64,000 nucleotides of DNA from Bordetella sp. H567. Lineage in GTDB: Bacteria; Pseudomonadota; Gammaproteobacteria; Burkholderiales; Burkholderiaceae_B. Made by a program: the position numbers and the translations under genes. Under the pieces are notes generated by a model. That model saw nothing but the letters and a program-made list of their open reading frames with translations. It was not told the origin of the DNA and searched no databases. Positions 1 through 8,484 of this stretch are shown here, piece by piece. The stretch's first letter is position 1, and every line of letters starts with the position of its first letter. The stretch lies in contig NZ_CP012334.1 of NCBI RefSeq assembly GCF_001704295.1, positions 5,344,084 to 5,408,083 on the forward strand, read 5' to 3'.

Positions 1-93
1 ATGGAAGGCGCGAGCAGCATCCAGGAAGCCGTCCAGGCCTATGTCCGCGCGGTGAAGGACGGCAGTTTCCCGGCGCAGGAACATTCCTATTGA
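1..93 (+). CDS. panB: 3-methyl-2-oxobutanoate hydroxymethyltransferase, C-terminal end (partial)
   Basis: Frame 1 is open from the window edge to a TGA at 91-93 and gives 30 residues ending PAQEHSY. The ending (a helix with an AV..YV..VK pattern, then FP..EHS) matches the extreme C-terminus of PanB, which makes ketopantoate from 2-oxoisovalerate and methylene-tetrahydrofolate in pantothenate synthesis. The ATG at position 1 is an internal Met, because the true start lies outside the window. Identification rests on this short tail only, so it is good but not certain. Confidence 0.7.
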   Translation: MEGASSIQEAVQAYVRAVKDGSFPAQEHSY

Positions 94-310
94 GCGACGG
101 CGGCCCTGATCCGGGAGCCCGCGTGATGGCACGTTGCGAAAGCGCCGCGCCGGATGACCGGGTGGCGGATGGCTTCGCGTCTAAGGGCATCATGGCGCAA
201 GGCCGCGTGCCGGAAGGCGCCGGCGTATCGCCCCGCGCCGGATCGCCCTGGGTTTCATCGCGCCACCGGCGCATATCGTCCGCAGGCCGGCGTGAGGGCG
301 CGAAGACTTG

Positions 311-394
311 ACATCACACGGTGTAATTTCGCGCCAGCCGGCCGCCATCGATACATCACACCGTGTAGTTCAGCGCCAGCCGCCCGCCATCGAT
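311..394. repeat. 42-bp imperfect tandem duplication of the 3' end of the SDR gene
   Basis: Bases 311-352 and 353-394 are adjacent copies of one 42-bp unit differing at five positions (88 percent identical). The right copy holds the last codons and the stop (356-358) of the SDR gene on the minus strand; the left copy lies just past that stop. The rest of 94-355 shows no gene. Confidence 0.9.
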
Positions 395-1135
395 ATACAG
401 CGTTTCGCCCGTGATATAGCTGGACGCGTCGCTCAGCAGATAAGCGACGGCATCGGCGACTTCGGCGGGTTCGCCCAGGCGGCGCATCGGCGTGCGGCTC
501 ATCAAGCGGGCACGCGTGGTTTCGTCGGCCAGCACGGCCTTGCGCGCCAGTTCGGTGGCGATGGTACCTGGGCCCACCGCGTTGACGCGGATGCCGTGGT
601 CGACCAGCGCCAGCGCCATGACGCGCGTCAATTGCGCCAGCCCACCCTTGCTGACGTTGTACGAAGCGATCGTGGGGATGGCCATGACGGCATTCACCGA
701 GCTCATGTGCACGATGGCGCCGCCGCCCTGCTCCACCATGACGCGCGCTACCGCCTGGCCCACCAGGAAGGCGCCCTTCAGGTTGACGTTGAGCACCGCA
801 TCCCAATCGTCTTCCGTGATGTCCAGGAAGTTGGATGTACGAACGATGCCCGCGTTGCTGACGAGCTGGTCGATGCGTCCGTAGGCTTGCCGGGTCGCCG
901 CCACGGCGGCTTGCACCGATGCCTTGCTGGCGACATCGCAATGGATATAAGTAACGCGTGCGCCGTCGCGTGACAGCGCGTCGGCCAGGGCCTGGCCCGG
1001 CGCGTCGGCAACGTCCCAGATGGCCACGGCGGCGCCGGATTGCGCCAGGCGGCGCACGCAGGCCTCGCCTATACCCTGCGAGCCGCCGGTCACCACCGCG
1101 ACCTTGCCCTGGAAATCGAATACGGTATTGCTCAT
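356..1135 (-). CDS. SDR-family NAD(P)-dependent oxidoreductase
   Basis: A 259-residue classical short-chain dehydrogenase/reductase. The N-terminal cofactor motif is TGGSQGIG (about residues 16-23), followed by the NAG motif (SNAGIV, about 93) and a catalytic YNVSK (about 158-162). The length is typical of the FabG-like family. The substrate cannot be read from sequence. It lies downstream, on the same strand, of the amine-dehydrogenase/transporter operon but is separated from it by about 240 bp of low-complexity DNA, so co-transcription is uncertain. The 3' end carries a tandem duplication (311-394). An AGGAG-type ribosome site (revcomp of tctcct at 1140-1145) precedes the start. Confidence 0.85.
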   Translation of the reverse strand: MSNTVFDFQGKVAVVTGGSQGIGEACVRRLAQSGAAVAIWDVADAPGQALADALSRDGARVTYIHCDVASKASVQAAVAATRQAYGRIDQLVSNAGIVRTSNFLDITEDDWDAVLNVNLKGAFLVGQAVARVMVEQGGGAIVHMSSVNAVMAIPTIASYNVSKGGLAQLTRVMALALVDHGIRVNAVGPGTIATELARKAVLADETTRARLMSRTPMRRLGEPAEVADAVAYLLSDASSYITGETLYIDGGRLALNYTV

Positions 1136-1212
1136 CGAGAGTCTCCTGTAGCGGCGCGCGGGCGCCGTTTCACTATCCTGCCATCATCGCGGTCGTGGCG
1201 GATCCGCGGCGT

Positions 1213-1367
1213 GCTGGCGTCCTGGTATCCCGCTATCCCGGTATCCCGGCGCCCCGGCACCCCGGCACCCCCGGCACCCCGACACCCCGACACCGCAGCA
1301 CCGAGACATCCCGGCATCCCAGCAACCCAGCAACCCGGAGTCACGGCATCCCGGCGTCACCGCTTCA
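1213..1367. repeat. Low-complexity C/G/A-rich decamer-like repeat tract
   Basis: Between the SDR start and the solute-binding-protein stop lies a run of about 15 degenerate 7-10 bp units built on CCCGGCAYCC (for example cccggcaccc, cccggtatcc, cccagcaacc). Several frames are open through it with Pro/Arg- or Gly/Cys-rich products, but codon use and repetitiveness mark these as spurious. It may be a slippage-prone spacer or hold a transcript-end structure. No gene is called in 1136-1377. Confidence 0.75.
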
Positions 1368-1377
1368 TGGCCATGGG

Positions 1378-2451
1378 TCAACGCTCCACCGTGCGATTCC
1401 AGCGCGCGTTGAAGGCGGCGCGCGTGGCGTTGATGGCGTCCCAGTCCAGCACCTTGGCGGTTTCCATATAGGTCTGGAACTGCTTCAGCATATCCTGGTT
1501 CGCGGGATCGGCCTGCACCTTGCGGTTGGACGGGAAGTGTCCGCCGTATTTCAGCGCATTGGCCTGCGCCTGCGGCGACAGCAGGTACAGCGCCAGCTTC
1601 TGCGCCAGGTCCGGCTCGCTATTGTTCGCGATGACGCATTCGCCCACCATCAGGATGACGGAACCTTCCTTGGGCTGGACGTATTCCACCGGGATATCGC
1701 GCTTCTGCAGGCGCGCGATGGCGGTGGGCGTCAGCGGGAAAATCGCCGCCTCGTCGGATTGGATCATTTCCGCGAGCTTGGCGGAATTCGGGATGTACTC
1801 CAGCACGTTGGGGCCTATCGTGCTGCTCCATTTGGCGAAGCCGGGATCCGTGTGCTGGTCGTCGCCGCCTTCGATGCGGTTGAACATCAGGAAGGCATGC
1901 AGGCCGAACGTACTGTTCGAGGCGGACTGGAAAACCACCTTGCCCTTGTATTTGGGATCGGCCAGATCCATCCACGACGTGGGCGCGGCCCAGCCGTTCT
2001 TCTTGAACAGGCGCGTGTTGTAGCCCAGGCCCGTCATGCCCATGTCGATGCCGGCGGCCATGCCGTCCTTCATGACGGCCGTCGGATACAGGTCCTTCAG
2101 CACGGGATCGTCGCGCAGCTTTTCGCACAAGCCCATGGACGCCGCGCGCGCCATCACGCCGTCGTCCAGGAACATGACGTGCATCTGCGGGGAACCCTTG
2201 TAGGCCTGGGCCTTGGCCAGCACTTCGGTGGAGGTGCCGGGCACCACCACGATCTTGGCGTTGTTGGCCTTTTCGAAATCATGGAAGACGTACTGCGTGA
2301 ACGCGCGTTCCATATCGCCGCCATTCATGCCCACGTACAGCGTTTTCTGCTGCGCCCAGGCGCTGGCGGGCAGGACCGACAAGGCGGCCAGCAGGGCGGC
2401 GCCGGCCAGCCACGGGGCGCGGGATTTGCGATCGGGATTCCGTTTGCTCAT
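1378..2451 (-). CDS. ABC transporter periplasmic solute-binding protein (PotD/spermidine-putrescine type)
   Basis: A 357-residue extracytoplasmic binding protein. Residues 1-34 form a signal peptide (basic N-terminus, hydrophobic core, cleavage near ASAWAQQ). The mature part has the features of family 1 iron/polyamine-type binding proteins (TLYVGMNGGDMERAF opening, later VVFQSASNSTFG and LSPQAQA segments). Its start overlaps the stop of the FAD oxidoreductase upstream (ATGA at 2448-2451), so it is translationally coupled as the last gene of the operon that begins with the ATPase at 8283. It should deliver the substrate of the adjacent importer and dehydrogenase. The ligand (polyamine, opine or another amino compound) is inferred from context only. 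Confidence 0.88.
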   Translation of the reverse strand: MSKRNPDRKSRAPWLAGAALLAALSVLPASAWAQQKTLYVGMNGGDMERAFTQYVFHDFEKANNAKIVVVPGTSTEVLAKAQAYKGSPQMHVMFLDDGVMARAASMGLCEKLRDDPVLKDLYPTAVMKDGMAAGIDMGMTGLGYNTRLFKKNGWAAPTSWMDLADPKYKGKVVFQSASNSTFGLHAFLMFNRIEGGDDQHTDPGFAKWSSTIGPNVLEYIPNSAKLAEMIQSDEAAIFPLTPTAIARLQKRDIPVEYVQPKEGSVILMVGECVIANNSEPDLAQKLALYLLSPQAQANALKYGGHFPSNRKVQADPANQDMLKQFQTYMETAKVLDWDAINATRAAFNARWNRTVER

Positions 2452-3617
2452 GTCGACTCCAGCGGGTGCCCATGGCCATGTTCCGTGTGGTCCGCGGCCG
2501 CATGAGCGTCGGCTGCGTAACGGTCGATGCGGAATGCATCAATGGGGATAGCGGTGCGGCCGGTGGCGGCCAGGTCGGCCAGGACCTCGCCCGCGGCGGG
2601 GCCGATCTGGAACCCCGCGCCGGAAAAACCGAAGGCATGGAACAGCCCGGGCGTGGTGCGGCTGGGGCCGAGCACCGGGTTGTGGTCCGGCATGCTGCCT
2701 TCCACGCCGGACCAGAAGCGGATGATGTGCGCGCCGCGCAGCGCGGGCAGCAGATCGGCCGCCTTCGCGACCAGCGTACCGATCTGCGCGCGGCCCGGCC
2801 GGGCGAAATCCGGGTGGACCGATACGCCGCGGCCGCCGCCGATGACGCAATTGCCGCGGTCCACCTGGCGCGCATAGACGCCGCCGCCCTGCACACCCAG
2901 ACTGACGGTCATGAAGCGCGGCAGCGGTTCGGTCACCATCATGAGTGGATGGATGGAGGCTTCCGGCACGGGTTCGCCGAACGCGGCGGCGAAGCGGCCG
3001 GCCCAGGCGCCGGCGCAATTGAGCAGGATGCGGGATCGGACTTCCAGCATATCGGCGGCCCGCAGCACGAAGCGTTGGCCATCATGCGCGGCGCTGTCGA
3101 TGCGGGTGTGCTCGTGCACGGCGGCGCCCGCGCGGCGCGCGGCCTGCGCGAATGCGGGCGACACCAGCCGCGGATTGGCGTGGCCGTCCTCTGGGCAGAA
3201 GGAGCCGCCGACCACGCTGCTGCCCAGCCAGCCGAAGCGGCGATCCAGCGCGGCGCGATCCAGCATCTGCAGCTGCATGCCGAAGCCGCGCGTGCCGGCG
3301 CGATAGCGTTCGAGTTCGGCCAGGTCGGCATCGGTATAGGCCAGCTTCAGGTGGCCGGAGCGCTGGTATTCACCGTCGATGCCGATCAGGCCGCGCAGAT
3401 CGCCCCACAGGGCGTGCGCACGCTGCGTCAGCGGCATCTGGGCCAGGGGCCGGCCCTGGCGCCGCACGCCGCCATAGTTCACGCCGCTGGCCTTGGCGCC
3501 GCAGGCGGCGGCGTCCAGCAGCACCACCGGCACGCCGCGCCGCCGCAGGAACAGGGCGGCGCTGGCGCCGACGATGCCGCCGCCGATGATGGCGACCTCG
3601 GTTTCCAGGCGTTCCAT
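2448..3617 (-). CDS. FAD-dependent amine/amino-acid oxidoreductase (DadA/HcnC-like, beta-type subunit)
   Basis: A 389-residue DAO-family flavoprotein starting MERLETEVAIIGGG, with the FAD-binding GGGIVG motif at residues 12-17 and an acidic residue (VVLLD) closing the first beta-alpha-beta unit. The family includes D-amino-acid dehydrogenase, sarcosine oxidase beta and the HcnC/OoxB subunits of cyanide synthase and opine oxidases. The chosen ATG at 3617 overlaps the upstream TGA (ATGA), as do other junctions here; longer in-frame extensions run into the upstream gene. Together with the two genes upstream it should form a heteromeric membrane-associated dehydrogenase that oxidises the C-N bond of an imported amino compound. 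Confidence 0.88.
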   Translation of the reverse strand: MERLETEVAIIGGGIVGASAALFLRRRGVPVVLLDAAACGAKASGVNYGGVRRQGRPLAQMPLTQRAHALWGDLRGLIGIDGEYQRSGHLKLAYTDADLAELERYRAGTRGFGMQLQMLDRAALDRRFGWLGSSVVGGSFCPEDGHANPRLVSPAFAQAARRAGAAVHEHTRIDSAAHDGQRFVLRAADMLEVRSRILLNCAGAWAGRFAAAFGEPVPEASIHPLMMVTEPLPRFMTVSLGVQGGGVYARQVDRGNCVIGGGRGVSVHPDFARPGRAQIGTLVAKAADLLPALRGAHIIRFWSGVEGSMPDHNPVLGPSRTTPGLFHAFGFSGAGFQIGPAAGEVLADLAATGRTAIPIDAFRIDRYAADAHAAADHTEHGHGHPLEST

Positions 3618-5068
3618 CAGCGCCTGCCCGGCCCGGACATCCCCATCGCGCCCGCCACGCCGGCGGCTGGCAGCGCAGGCACGTCCGGGGCGTCCATGGA
3701 GAACAGCGAGATGGGTATGGGCTTGATGGGGGGCTGGGCACGCAGCCAACCCACCTGCGGCAGCGCCACGCCGCTGGCGCGCGCCAGCACTTCGGCGGCC
3801 GCCGCGCCGCACATGCGGCCCTGGCAGCGCCCCATGCCAACGCGGGTCAGCGACTTGCCACGGTTCAGTTCGCGCGCGCCGTCGATCTGCGCCGACGCGC
3901 GCAAGGCCCCCACCGTGATTTCCTCGCAGCGGCACAGGATGACGTCGTCGCCCAGCGACGCGGCCCAGTCCACCGGGAAGGGAAACGCCCGTTCCAGCGC
4001 ATCGCGCACGCGCTCCTGCCGCGCCAGCTTGCGCTGCAGCGCCGCGGCGCGCGCGGTGTCGGTGCGCACGCCGGCGTCTTCCAGCAAGGCCAGCGCGGCG
4101 CGCTCGCCGGCCAGTTCCGCCGCGTCCGCGCCCGCGATGCCGGCACCGTCGCCGGCCAGGTACACGCCGGGTACCGATGCGCGGCCGGCGGCGTCGCGAC
4201 GGGGCAGCCAAGCCCTATCACGTTCGTGATAATCGAAACGGCAACCGGCGACCGCGGCCAGCTGCGTTTCCGCGCGCAGCCCCAGGCCATAGGCGACGGC
4301 ATCGCACGCAATGCGCAGGGACTTGCCGCCGCCGTCGCCGTGGGCCTGGCGGCACACGACGCCGGACACCTCTTCGTAGCCGATGACGTGATCGGGCCGC
4401 ACATCGCTGTAGAGGGGAACGCCGTGCAGGCGCAGCCAGCCCAGGGTGTAGAGGCCCTTGGCCACGAGTCCCGGCGTGCGCATCATGCCGGGCAAGGCGG
4501 CCAGGCGGTCGGTGCTTGCCGACGTATCGAGCACCGCGGCCACCTCGGCACCAGCCTTGGCGTACTGGTAGGCCACCAGGTACAGCAGCGGGCCGGTGCC
4601 CATGAAGGCCACGCGCCGGCCGATGCCGCAGCCCTGGAACTTCAGGGCGACCTGCGCGCCGCCCAGCGTATAGACGCCCGGCAAGGTCCACCCGGGAAAG
4701 GGCAGCACGCGGTCCGTGGCGCCGGTGGCCAGGATCAGGTGCGTATAGTCCACCGTCTCGTTCCTGCCGTCGCGCAGCACGTCCAGCACGCCATCCTCGC
4801 AATTCCATACCAGCGCGCCGGGCCGGTAGTCGATCGCGGGTATCAGCGCCTGCATGGCGCCGTGCAGCCGCGCCGCCTTGCGGTGTTCGAAGCCGTAGAG
4901 CTCGCGTCCGGAACGCTGGAAGCCCGCCGGCGGCTGGCGGTAGATCTGGCCTCCCGCGCGCGGCGCTTCGTCCAGGACGATGGGCCGCAGGCCGGCGGCC
5001 ACCAGGGCCTGCGCGGCGCGGATGCCGGCCGGCCCGGCGCCGACGATGACGGGGCGCGTGTCACGCAT
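3617..5068 (-). CDS. FAD/NAD(P)-binding oxidoreductase with C-terminal BFD-like [2Fe-2S] domain (HcnB/opine-oxidase alpha-like)
   Basis: A 483-residue protein. The FAD motif GAGPAG is at residues 10-15, a second nucleotide-binding segment GTGP is near 157-160, and GVYLAGDGAG is at 301-310. The C-terminal Cys set C379, C381, C415 and C420 matches the BFD-like [2Fe-2S] domain of HcnB, opine-oxidase A and sarcosine-oxidase alpha subunits. It pairs with the DAO-type subunit downstream (4-bp overlap) and the small ferredoxin-like subunit upstream. The start at 5068 is chosen because the family begins at this glycine-rich fold; a duplicated copy of the start region lies 46 bp upstream out of frame (see repeat). 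The substrate is inferred to be an opine-like or N-alkyl amino acid. Confidence 0.87.
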   Translation of the reverse strand: MRDTRPVIVGAGPAGIRAAQALVAAGLRPIVLDEAPRAGGQIYRQPPAGFQRSGRELYGFEHRKAARLHGAMQALIPAIDYRPGALVWNCEDGVLDVLRDGRNETVDYTHLILATGATDRVLPFPGWTLPGVYTLGGAQVALKFQGCGIGRRVAFMGTGPLLYLVAYQYAKAGAEVAAVLDTSASTDRLAALPGMMRTPGLVAKGLYTLGWLRLHGVPLYSDVRPDHVIGYEEVSGVVCRQAHGDGGGKSLRIACDAVAYGLGLRAETQLAAVAGCRFDYHERDRAWLPRRDAAGRASVPGVYLAGDGAGIAGADAAELAGERAALALLEDAGVRTDTARAAALQRKLARQERVRDALERAFPFPVDWAASLGDDVILCRCEEITVGALRASAQIDGARELNRGKSLTRVGMGRCQGRMCGAAAAEVLARASGVALPQVGWLRAQPPIKPIPISLFSMDAPDVPALPAAGVAGAMGMSGPGRR

Positions 5069-5120
5069 GGCGGACCTCCCGGGGGGCGAACGACAACGGG
5101 CGCGTGTCACGCATGGCGGT
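5051..5120. repeat. 46-bp-spaced duplication of the start-codon region of the alpha subunit
   Basis: The motif GGGCGCGTGTCACGCATGGC occurs at about 5053-5071 and again about 5099-5117, exactly 46 bp apart. The first copy is the start of the alpha-subunit gene. The second is the 3' end of the 2Fe-2S gene, whose stop would otherwise overlap an ATG as ATGCGTGA. The insertion is not a multiple of three, so it separates two genes that were probably translationally coupled and leaves a 17-codon mini-ORF between them. Confidence 0.8.
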
Positions 5121-5424
5121 CCTCCTGGTGCGCGCCGGACACCAGGCGCATGCCGGGCTCGATGAAGGTGGAACAGGCGCGCAGGCGGGTGCCGTCTTCC
5201 AGCTGCATCCAGCAATCCTGGCAGGCGCCCATGAGGCAGAAGCCGGCGCGCGGTGCGCCACTGAATTCGGTTTCGCGCAGGCGGCCGGCCTGTGTCAGCA
5301 CGGCGGTCAGCACCGTGTCGCCCGCCAGCGCGCACGCGGGCCGGCCGTCCAACACGAAATGCACGGGCGCCCGGTCTCGTTCGGAGAGCCGGGTCAGCAG
5401 CGATGGCGTCGCGGGCGCGTTCAT
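5107..5424 (-). CDS. (2Fe-2S)-binding protein, small ferredoxin-like subunit (HcnA/SoxD-like)
   Basis: A 105-residue plant-ferredoxin-fold protein with cluster ligands C63, C68, C71 and C84 (C-x4-C-x2-C-x12-C). This matches the small subunit of HcnABC-type and opine-oxidase complexes, which carries electrons between the flavin subunits and the acceptor. Its ATG overlaps the stop of the upstream permease (ATGA at 5421-5424). Downstream is the alpha subunit, after a 38-bp gap created by the local duplication. Length and motif agree with the family. Confidence 0.88.
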   Translation of the reverse strand: MNAPATPSLLTRLSERDRAPVHFVLDGRPACALAGDTVLTAVLTQAGRLRETEFSGAPRAGFCLMGACQDCWMQLEDGTRLRACSTFIEPGMRLVSGAHQEDRHA

Positions 5425-6242
5425 CGCTGCCCCACCAGGACGCGGTCCAGGCCATACACGCGGTCCAGCAGCAGCATGGCGACGGTGGTCAGCGCGATCA
5501 CGGTTGCCGAGACCGCAGCCATCATGGGGTCGATGGACTCGGTGGCGTACATGTACATGCGCACGGGCAGCGTCACCGTGGCAGGCGCGGTGATGAACAC
5601 GGACATGGTGAGTTCGTCGAAGCTGTTGATGAAGGCCAGCAGCCAGCCGCCGAAGACGCCCGGCACGATCAACGGCAGCGTGACGCGGAAGAAAACCGTG
5701 GCGCGGTTGGCGCTGAGCGACAGCGCCGCGTGTTCGATGGACCGGTCGAAGCCCGTGAGCGAGCCCACCAGCAGGCGCAGCACGTAGGGCGTGACGATGA
5801 CGACGTGGCTGGCCACCAGCCAGGCGAAGCTGCCGCTGCTGCCGATCAGCGCGAAAAAGCGCATTAGCGCCACGCCCAGCACCAGGTGCGGAATCATCAG
5901 CGGCGACAGCAGCAGGCCATTCAGCACGTCACGCCCGGGAAAGCGATAGCGCGTGATGGCACTGGCGGCCGGCACCGCCAGGCCCACCGCCAGCGTGGCC
6001 GACAGCGTGGCCAGTAGCAGGCTGTTGCGGAAGGACTGCATGAAGTCAGCGTGCGCGAAAAGCGCGCGGAACCAGCGCAGGGAAAAATCATGCGTGGGGA
6101 TGCTCAGCGTGGACGCCGGCGTGAACGCGACCAGGCAGACGACGACGAGCGGCGCCAGCACGAACGCCACCACCAGGGCATTGAAGGCGAGCGCGATGGG
6201 GCCGTTCCTAAGCATGCCCGACTCCGGCCGGCGCGCAATCAC
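5421..6242 (-). CDS. ABC transporter permease (PotC type)
   Basis: A 273-residue inner-membrane permease of the polyamine/iron class with six predicted membrane spans. The first (ALAFNALVVAFVLAPLVVV) is near residues 17-36, and the conserved EAA-like loop before the last spans reads AALSLSANRATVFFRVTLP. It pairs with the PotB-type permease upstream (71-bp gap). An internal Met about ten residues in (MLRNG) is an alternative start. It is translationally coupled to the 2Fe-2S subunit downstream. Confidence 0.9.
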   Translation of the reverse strand: MIARRPESGMLRNGPIALAFNALVVAFVLAPLVVVCLVAFTPASTLSIPTHDFSLRWFRALFAHADFMQSFRNSLLLATLSATLAVGLAVPAASAITRYRFPGRDVLNGLLLSPLMIPHLVLGVALMRFFALIGSSGSFAWLVASHVVIVTPYVLRLLVGSLTGFDRSIEHAALSLSANRATVFFRVTLPLIVPGVFGGWLLAFINSFDELTMSVFITAPATVTLPVRMYMYATESIDPMMAAVSATVIALTTVAMLLLDRVYGLDRVLVGQR

Positions 6243-6313
6243 GGCGCATTTGCACCGCGTCCGGCGTTGAGGTCCATTCTTTCGCGCACATGCTCATTCC
6301 CCTGTCGATCGCC

Positions 6314-7222
6314 TCAGCCCAGGCTGCGGCGATACGATCGCTCGATGACGCGGTTGTAGGCCATCATGATGATGACGTTGGCGGCCAGCAGCAGGATCGC
6401 CAGCGTGGCGCCCAGCGGCCAATTCAGCTCGGTCAGGAATTCGTCGTACACGATCGTGGCGACCATCTTCAGGCGGCGTCCGCCCAGCAGCGCCGGGATG
6501 GCGAAGGAGCTGGCGCTCAGGCCGAAGACGATCAGGCTGCCCGACAGCACGCCCGGCATGCATTGCGGCAGCACGACGCGCAGCAGGGTCTGCAGGCGCG
6601 ATGCGTTCAGCGAATAGGCGGCGTGTTCGACGGACGGATCCAGTTTCTGCAGCGAGGTCCACACCGGGATGATCATGAAGGGCAGCATGATGTGCACCAG
6701 GCCGATCACGATGGCGGTGGGCGTGTACAGCAGGGATCCCCAGCCCAGTGCCTGGGCGGCCTGTCCCAGCAGCCCGGTGGGCCCCAGCAGCATGCTCCAG
6801 CCGAAGGCCCGCACCACCAGCGATATCAGCAGCGGCGACAGCACCGCCAGCAGGAACACCGACCGCCAGGGCGCGCGCATGCGGCTCAGGATATAGGCCT
6901 CGGGCACGCCCACGGCCACGCAGATCGCCGTCGTCAGCACGGATATCCATAGCGTGCGCCAGAAGATCCCCAGGAAATACGGGTCGCTCAGCACCGTGGC
7001 GTAGTGGTGCAGCGTCAGGCCGGACTGGATGCCGGTGTTGTAGTCGAAAGGCCGGAAGGTCAGGACGAAAGTCAGGCCCAGCGGCGTCAGCACCAGCGCC
7101 AGGAACAGCACGCCGATGGGGATGGCGCCCAGCATGGCTGGCAGGCCGTCCAGCCTGCGCCGCGGTGCCGGTGCAACGGCGCCGATCGCGCGCCCTCCGG
7201 GCGGCCGGGGAGCGGCGCTCAT
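6314..7222 (-). CDS. ABC transporter permease (PotB type)
   Basis: A 302-residue permease starting MSAAPRPPGG at 7222. A cytoplasmic Arg/Pro-rich head of about 30 residues precedes the first span (GVLFLALVLTPLGLTFVLTF). The EAA-like segment AAYSLNASRLQTLLRVVLPQ is present. The ATG at 7222 overlaps the ATPase stop (ATGA at 7219-7222), which decides against the longer in-frame extension to 7510. It should form the channel with the PotC-type protein. Confidence 0.9.
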   Translation of the reverse strand: MSAAPRPPGGRAIGAVAPAPRRRLDGLPAMLGAIPIGVLFLALVLTPLGLTFVLTFRPFDYNTGIQSGLTLHHYATVLSDPYFLGIFWRTLWISVLTTAICVAVGVPEAYILSRMRAPWRSVFLLAVLSPLLISLVVRAFGWSMLLGPTGLLGQAAQALGWGSLLYTPTAIVIGLVHIMLPFMIIPVWTSLQKLDPSVEHAAYSLNASRLQTLLRVVLPQCMPGVLSGSLIVFGLSASSFAIPALLGGRRLKMVATIVYDEFLTELNWPLGATLAILLLAANVIIMMAYNRVIERSYRRSLG

Positions 7223-8283
7223 ACCGAAGCCTCCACTCCCGGCAACACCCGCACGACGTCGGGCTGCCAGTCCACGCCGATGCGGTCGCCGTCGCCGTGC
7301 GGGGCGCGGCCGTCGTTGGGCGTGAGGACCGTCAGCACGCCCAGCGGCGTATCCAGTTCGTACATCCACTGGCTGCCCAGGAAGTAGCGCACGGTCACCG
7401 TGCCGGTCAGCCTGCCCTGCCCGGCGGCGACGGGGCGCAGCTTTTCGGGACGCAGGCAGAGGCGCACGGCTTCGCCCTGGCGCAGCCCCTGGCCGTCCAC
7501 GTCCATACACAGTTCGCCGCTGCGCACCTCGGCGCGCGCGCCGGCGCGCGTCACGGTGCCGGCCAGGAAGTTGGTCTTGCCGACGAAGCGGGAGATGAAT
7601 TCGCTGCCGGGATGCTCGTACATCCGGTAGGGCGGATCGACCTGCGTGGCGCGACCTTCCTGCATGACGACGACACGGTCGCTGATCGACAGCGCTTCGG
7701 CCTGGTCGTGCGTCACCATCAGCGTGGTGGTGCCGGTCTTGCGCTGGATGGCGCGCAGTTCGAACTGCATGTCCTCGCGCAGCTTGGCATCCAGATTGGA
7801 GAGCGGCTCGTCCAGCAGCAGCACCGGCGGGCGTATGACCAGTGCGCGCGCCAGCGCCACCCGCTGCCGCTGGCCGCCGGACAATTCGCGCGGATAGCGG
7901 TCGCCATGCTGGTCCAGTTTCACCAGGGCCAGCGCCTCGCGGGTACGTTCGCGGCGTTCCGACCGGCCCACTTTGCGCATCGCCAGGCCGAAGGCGACGT
8001 TGTCTTCCACCGTCAGGTGGGGAAAGAGCGCATAGGTCTGGAACACGATGCCCAGCCCGCGCGTGTTCGGGGCCACATGGGTGATGTCGCGGCCGTCCAG
8101 CACGACGCGGCCGCGCGTGACGTCGGCGAAGCCGGCGATCATCTGCAGCGTGGTGGTCTTGCCGCAGCCCGAGGGGCCCAGCAGGGAAACGAATTCGCCC
8201 TGCTCGACGGACAGGTCGAGATCCCGCACCACGTGCAGATCGCCGTAGTCCTTGGACAGTTTTTCCAGGCGAAGAAATGACAT
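7219..8283 (-). CDS. ABC transporter ATP-binding protein (PotA type)
   Basis: A 354-residue ATPase: Walker A GPSGCGKTT at 36-44, Q-loop near 82, signature LSGGQRQ at 134-140, Walker B LLLDEP at 155-160, and a C-terminal TOBE-type domain (CLRPEKLRPV). The chosen start MSFLRLEKL at 8283 is the family start; the in-frame extension to 8343 is Pro/Gly-rich and runs into the promoter region. It heads the operon ATPase-permease-permease-2Fe2S-FAD-FAD-binding protein, an unusual order in which catabolic enzyme genes sit inside the transporter operon. Confidence 0.92.
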   Translation of the reverse strand: MSFLRLEKLSKDYGDLHVVRDLDLSVEQGEFVSLLGPSGCGKTTTLQMIAGFADVTRGRVVLDGRDITHVAPNTRGLGIVFQTYALFPHLTVEDNVAFGLAMRKVGRSERRERTREALALVKLDQHGDRYPRELSGGQRQRVALARALVIRPPVLLLDEPLSNLDAKLREDMQFELRAIQRKTGTTTLMVTHDQAEALSISDRVVVMQEGRATQVDPPYRMYEHPGSEFISRFVGKTNFLAGTVTRAGARAEVRSGELCMDVDGQGLRQGEAVRLCLRPEKLRPVAAGQGRLTGTVTVRYFLGSQWMYELDTPLGVLTVLTPNDGRAPHGDGDRIGVDWQPDVVRVLPGVEASV

Positions 8284-8484
8284 GACCAACCCTGCCGTCT
8301 CCATGGTGGGCGGCCGTCCGGCCTGGTCGACCCGCCCATTCAACGCAAGGGCAGTCTAGGAGGCCAATGGAATGCCGGTCAATGGGGTTTTTCCGTACAG
8401 CCGATTATTTCTTTATTTCTTTCCATAGAATAGAATTACAACGGGTTCACATGGCTAGATTTATCCGATCCAACGGAATCCAGA
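8284..8484. promoter_or_regulatory. Divergent promoter region between importer/dehydrogenase operon and iclR-type gene
   Basis: This 200-bp spacer contains the most AT-rich stretch in the neighbourhood (about 8400-8445, gattatttctttatttc...). It includes TTTCCATAGAAT, and ATGGAAT at 8367, resembling half sites of IclR-family operators. Promoter elements were not resolved. It should hold both start sites and the binding site for the divergent regulator. Confidence 0.5.

Noticed and set aside
1132-1381. Gly/Cys-rich minus-strand frames in the low-complexity tract
   Set aside because: Products are only the translated repeat; no ribosome site or domain.
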